From assembly GCF_965216485.1 (NCBI RefSeq), contig NZ_OZ244162.1, positions 1,240,001 through 1,304,000 on the forward strand: a DNA stretch of 64,000 nucleotides, written 5' to 3'. The position numbers and the translations under genes are program-made. A model generated the notes under the pieces. The model worked only from the letters and a program-made list of their open reading frames with translations. It was not told the origin of the DNA and searched no databases. Source of the stretch: Algiphilus sp965216485 (lineage in GTDB: Bacteria; Pseudomonadota; Gammaproteobacteria; Nevskiales; Nevskiaceae). Positions 28,146 through 36,805 of this stretch are shown here, piece after piece. The stretch's first letter is position 1, and every line of letters begins with the position of its first letter.

Positions 28146-28562
28146 ATGCGTCATAGAAAGGTGAATAATCGGGTCGGAGTCCATTCCGGCCACCACAACG
28201 CAAACCTGCAGAGCCTGACCAATGCTCTGTTCCGGCACGAAATCATTCGCACCACGGTGCACCGTGCCAAGGTACTGCGCCGTCACGCCGAGCCCATCAT
28301 TACTCGCGCCAAGAGCGACAGCGTCGCCAATCGTCGTCTCGTGTTTTCGCGTCTGCGCGACCGCGAGATGGTGCAGAAGCTGTTCAACGAGATCGGGCCG
28401 CGCCATGCCGAGCGTCCGGGCGGCTACCTGCGCATCGTTCGTTGTGGCTTCCGTCCTGGTGACAACGCGCCGATGGCTTATATTGAGCTGGTGGATCGCC
28501 AGGCGGTTGCCGCCAAGCAGAACAATGAGGCGGAGCAGCCTGCGGAGACGGCAAACGCCTGA
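28146..28562 (+). CDS. rplQ: 50S ribosomal protein L17
   Basis: A 138-residue protein starting MRHRKVNNRVGVHSGH, with GGYLRIVRCGFRPGDNAPMA in the second half. A Glu/Ala-rich C-terminal tail extends it slightly beyond the E. coli form. It is the last ribosomal protein gene of the cluster; a clear terminator follows 25 nt later. Confidence 0.97.
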   Translation: MRHRKVNNRVGVHSGHHNANLQSLTNALFRHEIIRTTVHRAKVLRRHAEPIITRAKSDSVANRRLVFSRLRDREMVQKLFNEIGPRHAERPGGYLRIVRCGFRPGDNAPMAYIELVDRQAVAAKQNNEAEQPAETANA

Positions 28563-28586
28563 TCGGCCGCTGCCTTCCCGTCCTGC

Positions 28587-28612
28587 AAAAGCCGGCTCCG
28601 TGCCGGCTTTTT
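28587..28612 (+). terminator. Intrinsic terminator of the ribosomal protein cluster
   Basis: AAAAGCCGGC pairs with GCCGGCTTTT around TCCGT, and the T-run extends to five bases (28608-28612). This is a canonical rho-independent terminator at the end of the alpha cluster. Confidence 0.9.
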
Positions 28613-28669
28613 GCATTCAGCGGACAGGCCTGCGCTACTCTTCGACGCACAGCCTCTGACCTCCGAACC

Positions 28670-29713
28670 GTGCCTCTTCGCCCCGATCAACTCGATAGTG
28701 CTTTACGAAAGCCTGGTCGCTTCTGGGTCATCGCCGGGGACGAACCCCTCCTGATCGAGGAAGGCGCGGATGCAATCCGTGGCGGGCTGCGTTCCGTCGG
28801 TTATGGCGCGCGCGAACAGATGCACGCCGACGCGGGTTTCGATTGGTCCCGCCTTACCGCGGAGTGCGCCAGCCCTTCCTTGTTTGCCGAGCAGCGTCTG
28901 TTCGAGGTGCGCGTGCCAGGTGCACTGGATGCCAAGGCCGCACAGGCGTTGATAGAGGCCTTCCAGAATGCCGGTGAGGACGTCGCGCTCCTGGTCATTG
29001 CCGGCAGCCATGACAGCCGGGCGCGAAAGACCAAATGGTTCGGGCAGTTGGAGCAGACGGCGCAGCTGGTCTATGCATGGAAGGTGTCCAACGAGGAGGC
29101 ACCGGGCTGGATCCGTCAGCGCCTGCAGCAGCGCGGCCTTCGGGCCGAGGGGGAGGCGGTGGAGGCCATCGCGGCATGCAGCGAGGGTCATTTGCTGGCC
29201 GCCGCACAGCTGATCGACCAGCTCAAGGCGCTGCATGGCGCGGACGCCGATCCGGTCACCGCGGAAACGGTATGGGATCTGGGTGCCGACATGGCGCGTT
29301 TCGATCCCTTCTCGCTGATGGACCGCGTCTTTGCTGGCGATGCCAGCGGCGCCTTGCGCGCCGCACGTCAGCTTCGCCGCGATGGCACGGAGCTGCCCGC
29401 CATCACCGGCGGCTTGGCCTTCGTGCTGCGACAGTGGCACGCTGCGCAACGTGCCTTCGCGCGCAGCGGTGATGTGCGGGCAGCGGCGAAGGCAGGTGGC
29501 GTCTTCGGTACGCGCGCGCGCCACCTGGGTGTTGCGCTCCGGCGCAGCCGGGCCGGGCAGGTGCAGGCGCTGCTGCGCTGGCTGGCCGACATCGACAGTG
29601 CCGCCAAGCAGGGACAGGCCCATGCGGCCTGGGACGACCTGCTAACATGGTGCAGCGTCGCAAGTGGCGCAGTCCCCCCGGGTTTTCTGCCCAGAGCCTT
29701 ATGCAAGATATAG
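28670..29713 (+). CDS. holA: DNA polymerase III subunit delta
   Basis: A 347-residue protein from a GTG start, reading MPLRPDQLDSAL. RFWVIAGDEPLLIEEGADAI resembles the HolA start where other family members have a P-loop-like GxEPLLI. The delta subunit opens the beta clamp in the clamp loader. In many gammaproteobacteria holA follows lptE; here it directly follows the rplQ terminator. Its end overlaps the proposed proA start by 13 nt. The ribosome binding site is poor. Confidence 0.88.
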   Translation: MPLRPDQLDSALRKPGRFWVIAGDEPLLIEEGADAIRGGLRSVGYGAREQMHADAGFDWSRLTAECASPSLFAEQRLFEVRVPGALDAKAAQALIEAFQNAGEDVALLVIAGSHDSRARKTKWFGQLEQTAQLVYAWKVSNEEAPGWIRQRLQQRGLRAEGEAVEAIAACSEGHLLAAAQLIDQLKALHGADADPVTAETVWDLGADMARFDPFSLMDRVFAGDASGALRAARQLRRDGTELPAITGGLAFVLRQWHAAQRAFARSGDVRAAAKAGGVFGTRARHLGVALRRSRAGQVQALLRWLADIDSAAKQGQAHAAWDDLLTWCSVASGAVPPGFLPRALCKI

Positions 29714-30996
29714 CACTGGCTGCCGATAGCTCAGCCTCTCCGCAATCCGTTGAAAGCCGTATCCGTGCGGTGGGTGCGCGTGCGCGTGCCGCCGCGCCCT
29801 TCATCGCCCGTGCCGAGACCGGCATCAAGAACGCGGCGCTCTATGCGCTGGCCGATGCCCTGCTCGAGGCGCAGGACAGCATCCTGGCCGCCAATGCCAG
29901 GGATATGAAGGCTGCGCGTGATCACAAGCTGGATAGCGCACTCCTGGAGCGCCTTGAGCTCAACCCGGATCGCGTACGGGCGATGGCAGATGGTGTGCGT
30001 CAGGTCGCAGATTTGCCCGACCCGGTGGGCTCCATTCGGGAGCTGACCCAACGCCCCTCCGGCATCGAAGTCGGACGTATGCGGGTGCCACTGGGTGTGG
30101 TGGGCATCGTGTTTGAATCACGCCCCAATGTCACCGCGGACGCTGCGGTTCTGTGCATCAAGAGCGGGAATGCCTGCGTGCTGCGCGGCGGCTCTGAGGC
30201 GCTGGCGTCGAATCGCGCCATCGGCGAGGTCATTCAGCGCGCGCTGCGCGCCTCCGGTCTCCCCGCCGACGTGGTGCAGGTCGTCCCCTTCAGTGATCGT
30301 GCCGCAGTGGGCGCCATGCTGGCCATGCCCGACTGCATCGATGTGCTCATTCCGCGCGGCGGGCGGGGCCTGGTGGCCTTTGTCGCCGAGCATGCGCGCA
30401 TGCCGGTCATCAAGCATCTCGATGGTATCTGTCACGTCTACATCGACGCCGATGCCGATCACGACAAGGCCATTGGCATCGCCGTCAACGCCAAGACGCA
30501 GCGCTTTGGCGTCTGCAACGCCATGGAAACGCTGCTGGTGGATGCCGCGGTTGCATCCACGCTGCTGCCGGAACTGCAGAAGCGCTATGCGCCGTATCAC
30601 ATCGAGTTGCGTGGCTGCGAACGCACCTGCGCAATCCTCACCGATATCGACAGTGCCAGCGAGGACGATTGGCGGACCGAGTATCTGGGGCCGACCCTGT
30701 CCATTGCCGTCGTCGATGGCGTGGACGGTGCCATGGCGCATATCGCCCGCTACAGTTCCGGGCACACCGAATCCATCGTCACCGAAAACTACACGACCGC
30801 GCGTCGCTTCCTGCGCGAGGTGGATTCCTCGTCGGTGATGGTCAATGCCTCCACCCGCTTCGCCGACGGCTTTGAGTATGGCCTGGGGGCCGAGATTGGC
30901 ATCAGTACCGACAAGTTCCACGCGCGCGGTCCGGTGGGTCTGGAAGGGCTGACCTCCGAGAAGTGGATTGTGTACGGCGACGGCCAGGTCCGCTGA
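29701..30996 (+). CDS. proA: Gamma-glutamyl phosphate reductase
   Basis: A 431-residue protein, second enzyme of proline synthesis, reducing glutamyl 5-phosphate to the semialdehyde with NADPH. The catalytic cysteine is near residue 272 in RFGVCNAMETLL. VGIVFESRPNVTADAA and CVLRGGSEA are conserved. The frame can also start at 29647, but the ATG at 29701 fits family length better and overlaps holA by 13 nt. proB is not in the window. Lies inside the holA-nadD operon. Confidence 0.93.
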   Translation: MQDIALAADSSASPQSVESRIRAVGARARAAAPFIARAETGIKNAALYALADALLEAQDSILAANARDMKAARDHKLDSALLERLELNPDRVRAMADGVRQVADLPDPVGSIRELTQRPSGIEVGRMRVPLGVVGIVFESRPNVTADAAVLCIKSGNACVLRGGSEALASNRAIGEVIQRALRASGLPADVVQVVPFSDRAAVGAMLAMPDCIDVLIPRGGRGLVAFVAEHARMPVIKHLDGICHVYIDADADHDKAIGIAVNAKTQRFGVCNAMETLLVDAAVASTLLPELQKRYAPYHIELRGCERTCAILTDIDSASEDDWRTEYLGPTLSIAVVDGVDGAMAHIARYSSGHTESIVTENYTTARRFLREVDSSSVMVNASTRFADGFEYGLGAEIGISTDKFHARGPVGLEGLTSEKWIVYGDGQVR

Positions 30997-31025
30997 TATC
31001 GTGAAGAGTCCAGGGTGATGCAGCA

Positions 31026-31655
31026 TTGATTGGCCTGTACGGCGGGACCTTTGCGCCCGTACATAACGGCCACCTGCGCTTTGCCATCGAGGCGCGTGAG
31101 CGTCTCGGCCTGGAAGCCGTTCACTTGCTGGCCTGTGCCCAGCCCCCGCATCGTGACAAGCCAGGGATCGATGGCCCACGCCGACACGCGTGGCTGGAGC
31201 AGGCGGTCGCGGACGTCCCCGGACTGGTGGCCGATGACGACGAGCTGCGTCATGACGGACCGTCCTATACCGTAGACACGCTGCGCCGCGCTCGCGAGCG
31301 CTTTCCGGATCAAACCTGCGTCTGGCTGCTCGGGGCCGATGCCTTCAACAGTCTGCATGGCTGGCACCGCTGGCAGGAACTGTTTGCTTACGCCCACCTG
31401 GTCGTGGCTGCTCGGCCGGGGCACGCTCTGACGCCGCATGCCGAGGTTGCCGCATATCCGCAGGTGGATATCGCCACCCTGCGGCAGCAGCGGCACGGCT
31501 GCTGGCACGCCATCGCGATTCCCGAGATGGATATTGCGGCCAGCACCATTCGCGCCCGCCTGCGCGAGGGCGCCTGTGTGCGCGGGCTCGTGCCGGACCG
31601 TGTGCTGGACACCTTTCAAGACACCGACTTTGCCGACCTGGCGGCCCAAGCCTGA
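31026..31655 (+). CDS. nadD: Nicotinate-nucleotide adenylyltransferase
   Basis: A 209-residue enzyme that makes deamido-NAD from nicotinate mononucleotide and ATP. GGTFAPVHNGH at the N-terminus is the nucleotidyltransferase (T/H)xGH motif, and AASTIRARLREG is the C-terminal ISSTxxR-like motif. The start is TTG: no ATG or GTG lies between the upstream in-frame stop and the motif, and AGGGTG sits 8 nt away. rsfS begins one base after the stop. Confidence 0.93.
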   Translation: MIGLYGGTFAPVHNGHLRFAIEARERLGLEAVHLLACAQPPHRDKPGIDGPRRHAWLEQAVADVPGLVADDDELRHDGPSYTVDTLRRARERFPDQTCVWLLGADAFNSLHGWHRWQELFAYAHLVVAARPGHALTPHAEVAAYPQVDIATLRQQRHGCWHAIAIPEMDIAASTIRARLREGACVRGLVPDRVLDTFQDTDFADLAAQA

Positions 31656-31656
31656 T

Positions 31657-32019
31657 ATGACCGAAGCGCTGGTACCCACCGTCGTGAACGCCCTGGAAGA
31701 CCTGAAGGGCGAACAGATCAAGACCTTGCACGTGGCGCCGCTGACCACGATCACCGACGACATGGTGCTGTGCACCGGCACCTCCAGTCGCCATGTGCAG
31801 TCGCTTGCGCAGCGGGTGGTGGAAGATGCCAAGAAGGCGGGGGTACAGCCGCGCGGTGTCGAAGGGATGACGCGCGCCGAATGGGTGCTGGTGGACCTCG
31901 GCGACGTCGTCGTGCACATCATGCAGGCCCAGACGCGCGCCCTCTACCAGCTGGAGAAGCTGTGGGATCTTCCGGATCACCAGGCTGACAACGGCGAGGG
32001 CGCCCGCAGCAACGGCTGA
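31657..32019 (+). CDS. rsfS: Ribosome silencing factor RsfS
   Basis: A 120-residue protein starting MTEALVPTVVNALEDLKGE, with the family motif CTGTSSRHVQSLAQRV and the region GMTRAEWVLVDLGDVVVHIM. It binds L14 and blocks subunit joining during starvation. The frame is open upstream within nadD, but this ATG fits. Order nadD-rsfS-rlmH is conserved widely. The polar C-terminal tail (DNGEGARSNG) is not conserved. Confidence 0.95.
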   Translation: MTEALVPTVVNALEDLKGEQIKTLHVAPLTTITDDMVLCTGTSSRHVQSLAQRVVEDAKKAGVQPRGVEGMTRAEWVLVDLGDVVVHIMQAQTRALYQLEKLWDLPDHQADNGEGARSNG

Positions 32020-32026
32020 GTCGGTC

Positions 32027-32497
32027 GTGCGCATCCGCGTCATCGCTGTTGGTACCCGCTTGCCGGACTGGGCGGAGACGGCGGTACAGGATTTCACGCG
32101 CCGCATGCCACGCGAGTGCCAGGTGGAGGTGCAGGCGGTGGCCGCCGAGCCGCGTAGCAAGAAGCCCGACACCGCGCGCATCATGCGCAATGAGGCGACA
32201 CGCATGCGCGCCAAGATGCTGCCCGGATCCAGGGTCGTTGTCCTCGATGAGCACGGCAAGCCATGGACAACGCGCCAATGGGCGCAGGCCCTGGAAGCAT
32301 GGATGGGCGAGGGGCAGGACGTCAGCATGCTCATCGGCGGGGCGGACGGCCTGGAGCCGGCCCTGCGTGCCAGTGGCGACCCAAGCGTAGCGCTCAGTCC
32401 GCTGACGCTGCCGCATGCGCTGGCCCGCGTGGTCCTGGTCGAGGCGCTGTACCGGGCCTGGAGTCTGAGTAGCGGCCACCCCTACCATCGCGAATAG
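32027..32497 (+). CDS. rlmH: 23S rRNA pseudouridine-1915 N3-methyltransferase RlmH
   Basis: A 156-residue SPOUT-family methyltransferase from a GTG start, MRIRVIAVGTRLPDW. The SAM-binding knot region includes MLIGGADGLEPALR, and the C-terminus ends HPYHRE with the conserved histidine/arginine. It modifies helix 69 of 23S rRNA. It follows rsfS by 7 nt and ends the operon. Confidence 0.96.
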   Translation: MRIRVIAVGTRLPDWAETAVQDFTRRMPRECQVEVQAVAAEPRSKKPDTARIMRNEATRMRAKMLPGSRVVVLDEHGKPWTTRQWAQALEAWMGEGQDVSMLIGGADGLEPALRASGDPSVALSPLTLPHALARVVLVEALYRAWSLSSGHPYHRE

Positions 32498-32516
32498 CGG
32501 GATACATCACCTAACA

Positions 32517-32539
32517 GCACTTCAACTATATTGAAGTGC
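32517..32539 (+). promoter_or_regulatory. Palindromic operator candidate overlapping a -10 box
   Basis: GCACTTCAA and TTGAAGTGC form a perfect 9-bp inverted repeat around CTATA. TATATT (32527-32532) in the centre looks like a -10 box; no good -35 is present. A dimeric regulator bound here would occlude or remodel the promoter of the cytochrome b561-yceI-yceI operon. The regulator is unknown. Confidence 0.55.
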
Positions 32540-32594
32540 AACAGCGAATCCCTCCGCTTGTTCGCCGTCGCGGCGGACCGTAGCCTGCATCTTA

Positions 32595-33179
32595 ATGGAC
32601 AACCCAACGAAGCATTCGCGATCCAGCGCGGCACGTTACGGCCTGGTCGCCCAAGGCCTGCACTGGCTGACGGCATTCGGGCTGGTGGGTTCCTTCGTGC
32701 TCGGCTTCATCATGGTCGAACTCGCCTTCTCGCCCCTGCAGCTCAAGATGTATAGCTGGCACAAATGGTTGGGCGTCTGCATCTGGCTGCTGGTATTGCT
32801 CCGCCTGCTCTGGCGCTGGTGGCGACGTCCGCCCGCACTGCCGGCCTCGACGCCCCCTTGGCAGCGCCGCGCCGCGCATGTCACGCACGCCGGACTCTAT
32901 CTGCTGTTGGTACTGATCCCGGTCACCGGCTGGCTGATGAGTTCGGCGATGGGCTTCCAGACGGTAGTCTTCGGCGTGGTCCCGCTGCCTGATCTGCTCG
33001 TCAAGAACGAGGTTCTGGGTGATCGGCTGGCCGTGCTGCATTCCGTGCTCAACAAGACCCTGCTGGCGCTCATCGTGTTGCATGTGGCCGCTGCGCTGAA
33101 GCACCAATTCATTGATCGAGACGGCTTGCTGTGGCGCATGCTGCCCATCCGTCCCCGCACAGGAGATCCTTCCTCATGA
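32595..33179 (+). CDS. Cytochrome b561 family protein
   Basis: A 194-residue inner-membrane di-haem protein. Four membrane segments are visible, at about 25-45, 55-75, 95-117 and 150-170. Candidate haem histidines are in LHWLTAF, YSWHKWLG, VTHAGLYLL and LHVAAALKHQF. The family transfers electrons from quinol. The stop overlaps the next ATG (ATGA), and pairing with YceI proteins is a recurrent arrangement (yceJ-yceI in E. coli). No strong ribosome binding site is visible. Confidence 0.9.
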   Translation: MDNPTKHSRSSAARYGLVAQGLHWLTAFGLVGSFVLGFIMVELAFSPLQLKMYSWHKWLGVCIWLLVLLRLLWRWWRRPPALPASTPPWQRRAAHVTHAGLYLLLVLIPVTGWLMSSAMGFQTVVFGVVPLPDLLVKNEVLGDRLAVLHSVLNKTLLALIVLHVAAALKHQFIDRDGLLWRMLPIRPRTGDPSS

Positions 33180-33763
33180 GCGTTCGCACGCGCCCCTCAA
33201 CCCTGGCATTCCGACTTCTCTCGGTATCGCTGTTCGCGTTGTTGGCCAATGCCGCAGCGCACGCCCAGACGCCACTGGTCATCGACAAGGCACGCAGCGA
33301 CGTCGGCTTCGCGGCCACGCAGATGGGCGTGACCGTCAAGGGTGGTTTTTCGGAGTGGTCTGCCGATATCCAGCTAGATACGGAGACGCCGGCCAACAGT
33401 TCCGCGCGCGTGGTTGTGGAAACCGCCTCCATCGATACCGGCCATGACGACACCGACAAGGAGGTCAAGCGCAAGAACTGGCTGGCGGTAGAACAGTTCC
33501 CGACCGCGGTCTTCGAATCCGCTTCGGTCGAGCGCATCGACGCACAGCAGTGGCGTGCCCAGGGCAGCCTGCGTATTCGCGACCACAGCGAGCCGGTAAC
33601 GGTGGATTTCACCATGGAGGACACCGACGCTGGCCGCCATATCCAGGGCGGTTTCACCATCCAGCGCGCCACCTTCAACGTCGGTGGCGGTGCATGGGGG
33701 GACTTCGACGTCGTTGCCAACGACGTGCGCATCCAGTTTTCGCTGTACGGCGCCCTTCCCTGA
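33176..33763 (+). CDS. YceI family exported protein (first copy)
   Basis: A 195-residue protein with a signal peptide (about 1-30, ending ANAAAHAQ). The lipocalin-like YceI domain runs from VIDKARSDVGF to the end. YceI proteins bind polyisoprenoid or amphiphilic ligands in the periplasm. The ATG overlaps the cytochrome b561 stop and has AGGAG 10 nt upstream. It differs strongly from the next gene, including the loss of the usual HTFVHFE start motif. Confidence 0.88.
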   Translation: MSVRTRPSTLAFRLLSVSLFALLANAAAHAQTPLVIDKARSDVGFAATQMGVTVKGGFSEWSADIQLDTETPANSSARVVVETASIDTGHDDTDKEVKRKNWLAVEQFPTAVFESASVERIDAQQWRAQGSLRIRDHSEPVTVDFTMEDTDAGRHIQGGFTIQRATFNVGGGAWGDFDVVANDVRIQFSLYGALP

Positions 33764-33810
33764 ACCCCAGGGCGCCCTTACCCAACCGAGCCAACGAGGA
33801 GGATCTTTCC

Positions 33811-34410
33811 ATGCGTCGCTTCATCACTTCCCTGCTGTGTGCCGCCGCCGTCAGCGCTGCGCCCCAAGCCCTTGCGGCACCCGCGAATTTCAAGATCGAC
33901 CCCACGCACACCTTCGTGCACTTCGAGATCATGCATCTGGGCCTGAGCCACTTCACAGGCCGCTTCGATGACGTGGATGGTTCCATCGTCTATGACCGTG
34001 AGGCGGGTACTGGCAAGGTGGATATTCGCGTACAGGTCGCCTCCGCCAACACCGGCGTGGAAAAACTGGACCAGCATCTGCAGACGGATGAATTCTTCCA
34101 TGCCGAAAAGCATCCAGAAGTGCGCTTCGTCGGCGATCAGTTCACCGTCACCGATGGCAAGGTGCTCGCGGTCAGTGGTGATCTCACCTTGCTCGGCGTG
34201 ACCCGGCCGGTGACTCTGCAATTCACGCACTTCAACTGCCTCGATGCGCATCCCATGGCACGCGTGCCTGCCTGCGGCGGGAATGCCATCACCCACATCA
34301 AGCGCAGTGATTTCGGCATGGACGCCTACGTTCCGGCGGTGGGCGACGATGTGCGTCTGAGCATCGAAGTCGAAGCACTGATTCCGCAGGAAGACGGCGA
34401 GGGCGCCTAG
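33811..34410 (+). CDS. YceI family exported protein (second copy)
   Basis: A 199-residue protein with a signal peptide ending in PQALAA, followed by FKIDPTHTFVHFEIMHLGLS, the standard YceI start. An internal C..C pair (FNCLDAH, VPACGGN) resembles that of the E. coli protein. GAGGAGG lies upstream. It is the third gene of the cytochrome b561 operon, so an exported lipid- or quinone-binding partner role is plausible (inference). Confidence 0.92.
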   Translation: MRRFITSLLCAAAVSAAPQALAAPANFKIDPTHTFVHFEIMHLGLSHFTGRFDDVDGSIVYDREAGTGKVDIRVQVASANTGVEKLDQHLQTDEFFHAEKHPEVRFVGDQFTVTDGKVLAVSGDLTLLGVTRPVTLQFTHFNCLDAHPMARVPACGGNAITHIKRSDFGMDAYVPAVGDDVRLSIEVEALIPQEDGEGA

Positions 34411-34432
34411 TCTGTCCCTGCATCCTGGTACG

Positions 34433-34456
34433 GGGATGGCCGCTGTCGGCCATCCC
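34433..34456 (+). terminator. Hairpin after the second yceI
   Basis: GGGATGGCC pairs perfectly with GGCCATCCC around GCTGTC, followed by TTGCC. A probable terminator with a short T-tract, 23 nt after the stop. Confidence 0.6.
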
Positions 34457-34521
34457 TTGCCTGCAATGATGGCTGCGCAGTCTGCGCTGCGGCGCAGTAG
34501 TGCGAGCTGGGGCGGGGCGCG

Positions 34522-35829
34522 GTGAGCGCAGCCGTCCCCCGCAGCTATGAGCTGCTCAGCGGCGATGATGATGCCGACCGCATCTGCGCAGCCATTCCGG
34601 ACAGCGCCTGCCGCCACGCGCCTCGCAATTACCTGCTGAATGTGCTCAATGGTGCCGCCAGCAAGTTGGCGGAGCAGGTCGCGGGCCCAAGGTTGGTATT
34701 GCCCTGGATTCTGACCAGCGCCGGCGCGCCCGCGATGGTGGTGGCCGCGCTGATGCCCATCAAGCAGGCCGCCAGCCTGCTGCCGCAGTTGGCGGTGGCA
34801 GGGCAGCTCCGCGCGCGCCCGCGCCGCAAGGCCTTCTGGTGCGCGGCCGGGATGACGCAGGCCCTCTGCCTCCTGCTGATGGCGCTGCTGCTGGCCTTTA
34901 GCGACGGAGCGGTGCTCGCCGCTGGTGTCTTGCTGTTGCTGGTGCTTTTCTCCCTGGCCAGCGGCACTGCCTCCGTGGCCTTTCAGGATGTCACTGCCAA
35001 GACGGTCAGCAAGGGCGTGCGAGGCGGTCTGCTCGCCAACCGCGCCCTGGTGGGCGGCCTGCTCGCACTGGGCTGTGGGCTTGCACTGCAGCTCAGTGGG
35101 GCGGCGCAGGACCAAACCGTTCTGTTAGGCCTGCTGCTGGCCGGCGGCGCGCTCTGGCTGCTCGCCAGTCTGGCCTTCGCGGCCATTCGCGAGCACGCCG
35201 GTGCCACCCAGGGTGGGCGCAACCCGCTGGCAGAGAGTCGGGCCGGATGGCAGATGACGGTTGGGCAGCCGATCTACCGCCGCTTTCTGCTGGCGCGCTG
35301 CTGTTTGCTGGCAGTGGAGTTGGCGGCGCCGCTCTACGTACTGCTTGCCGAGGGTCGCGGCGGGGTCGGGCTGCTGGGCTTGCTGCTCGCCGCCTTGGCC
35401 CTGGCCGACGTGCTCAGCAGTCGCCTGTGGGGTGGCATGGCGGATCGTGGCGCGCAGCGGGTATTGGCCGCGGCCGGTGCCTGCGGCCTGCTGTCGACGC
35501 TGATGCTGGCGCTGCTGGCCAGTGTGGCGGCGACACCGGCGTGGGCCTTTGCCGTGCCCTTTCTGCTGCTGGGGATCGCCGAGGCCGGCGTTCGGCTCGG
35601 GCGCAAGACCTGGGTGGTGGACCACGCCCAGGATGCGGCGCGTATGACCGCCAGCGCCTTCAGCAATACGGTGTCCGGTGTGGTGGCGCTTGCCCTCAGT
35701 GGTCTGGGTCTGTTGGCCTTGGCGACCCCCATTGCGCCGGTGCTGGGGGTGGCGGTCCTGTCGGCAGTCGGTGCGGTGCTGGCCTGGCAGCTGCCGGATG
35801 CAGCCGAGATCAGAGACGTCAGCGCCTAG
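34522..35829 (+). CDS. MFS transporter
   Basis: A 435-residue hydrophobic protein from a GTG start with about 11-12 membrane segments. Sequence features such as FQDVTAKTVSKGVRGGLLANRA and GGMADRGAQRVL (a degenerate loop 2-3 / 8-9 signature) indicate a major facilitator carrier. The substrate is not recognisable. It is monocistronic, and its stop TAG shares a CTAG palindrome with the stop of the convergent gene. The upstream sequence is G-rich (GGGGCGGGG). Confidence 0.82.
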   Translation: MSAAVPRSYELLSGDDDADRICAAIPDSACRHAPRNYLLNVLNGAASKLAEQVAGPRLVLPWILTSAGAPAMVVAALMPIKQAASLLPQLAVAGQLRARPRRKAFWCAAGMTQALCLLLMALLLAFSDGAVLAAGVLLLLVLFSLASGTASVAFQDVTAKTVSKGVRGGLLANRALVGGLLALGCGLALQLSGAAQDQTVLLGLLLAGGALWLLASLAFAAIREHAGATQGGRNPLAESRAGWQMTVGQPIYRRFLLARCCLLAVELAAPLYVLLAEGRGGVGLLGLLLAALALADVLSSRLWGGMADRGAQRVLAAAGACGLLSTLMLALLASVAATPAWAFAVPFLLLGIAEAGVRLGRKTWVVDHAQDAARMTASAFSNTVSGVVALALSGLGLLALATPIAPVLGVAVLSAVGAVLAWQLPDAAEIRDVSA

Positions 35830-36782
35830 TGAGCGCGGCCTTGTTGGGCTGCGGCGGATTGCAGCAGGCGCAGGTTGTAGCGCGTGATCTGAGCCAGCGC
35901 CGCATATTCGAAGCCCACCTGCCCACGCACAGGGGTGGTTGCCGCCGCGGTCACCAGCGCGGTGAAGGCGGTTTCGTTCTCGCTGCAGGCGCGCAGCAGC
36001 GGATCGTTCTCGGCGCTGCGACGTAGCGCACTGAGGAAGTCGAGCAGGGCCTCGATGCGCAGGCGTTCGGCGTACTGATCTTCGGCCAGGGTTTCGCGCG
36101 CCTGCTCCACCGGGTGTACATCCTGCGTGACGATGGCGGTGATGCGGCCGTCGCGCTGCAGCGTGGCCACCGCCTGCTGGGCGTCGGCGGCATGGTTCTG
36201 GGCGACCTCCACGTAGCGCAAGAAGTCGTCGTGGAAGCGGTCTGGTCGCACCACCGTAGACAGCGGCCCGGCGGCGCCGAGCTGAGCCGCGGCATCGATG
36301 TGCGCCAGCATCGTGCGCAGTTCGACCAGCCCGCGCCCGCCCTGCACTTCGTCCTTGCGGCGCAGGCCGTCGTACAGGCGATAGATGGCACGCGCCAAGG
36401 CCTGGTGCAAGGCCTCGCGATCGCCCTCCGAGGCACTGATGGAAGCGGCCAGCCGTTCACCCTGCTCGTGCCAGGTGGCGTGGTCGGCGCTCGCGGCCAA
36501 TTCCGGAACCAGCATGGACAGCGCATCGAGGACATCCTCGCTGTGCGGTTCCGCGAATTCGCTGCCGAGGCCAAAGTGCAGGGCGCGGTGCGCCGCAAGG
36601 GCAGCGCGCAACAGCAACCACAGCGCGCGGCTACGACCTTCGGCGCCGCCCTCGGCGGTCACGGCGAAGGCGTCCTTGTCATCGGCGCCGGTGAGTACAC
36701 CGGTGAGATCGGCATAGACCTGGCGCGCCAGTTCAGCGGCAAAGTCGTGGGGGTGTACGGTCTCTTCAGTGTCTTGCGGCAT
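35826..36782 (-). CDS. Hypothetical protein, 318 aa
   Basis: I do not recognise a family. The protein is acidic, leucine/alanine-rich and probably mostly helical, without a signal peptide or membrane segment. The middle is rich in charged helices (for example DREALHQALARAIYRLYDG), and C-terminal helices end in QQGRAH. It lies 23 nt after a 65-residue gene on the same strand, so the two form an operon. Its stop overlaps that of the convergent MFS gene. Start chosen at the only upstream ATG; no clear ribosome binding site. Confidence 0.7.
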   Translation of the reverse strand: MPQDTEETVHPHDFAAELARQVYADLTGVLTGADDKDAFAVTAEGGAEGRSRALWLLLRAALAAHRALHFGLGSEFAEPHSEDVLDALSMLVPELAASADHATWHEQGERLAASISASEGDREALHQALARAIYRLYDGLRRKDEVQGGRGLVELRTMLAHIDAAAQLGAAGPLSTVVRPDRFHDDFLRYVEVAQNHAADAQQAVATLQRDGRITAIVTQDVHPVEQARETLAEDQYAERLRIEALLDFLSALRRSAENDPLLRACSENETAFTALVTAAATTPVRGQVGFEYAALAQITRYNLRLLQSAAAQQGRAH

Positions 36783-36805
36783 CGGCGGAGGCGGGGAGCG
36801 AGTGG

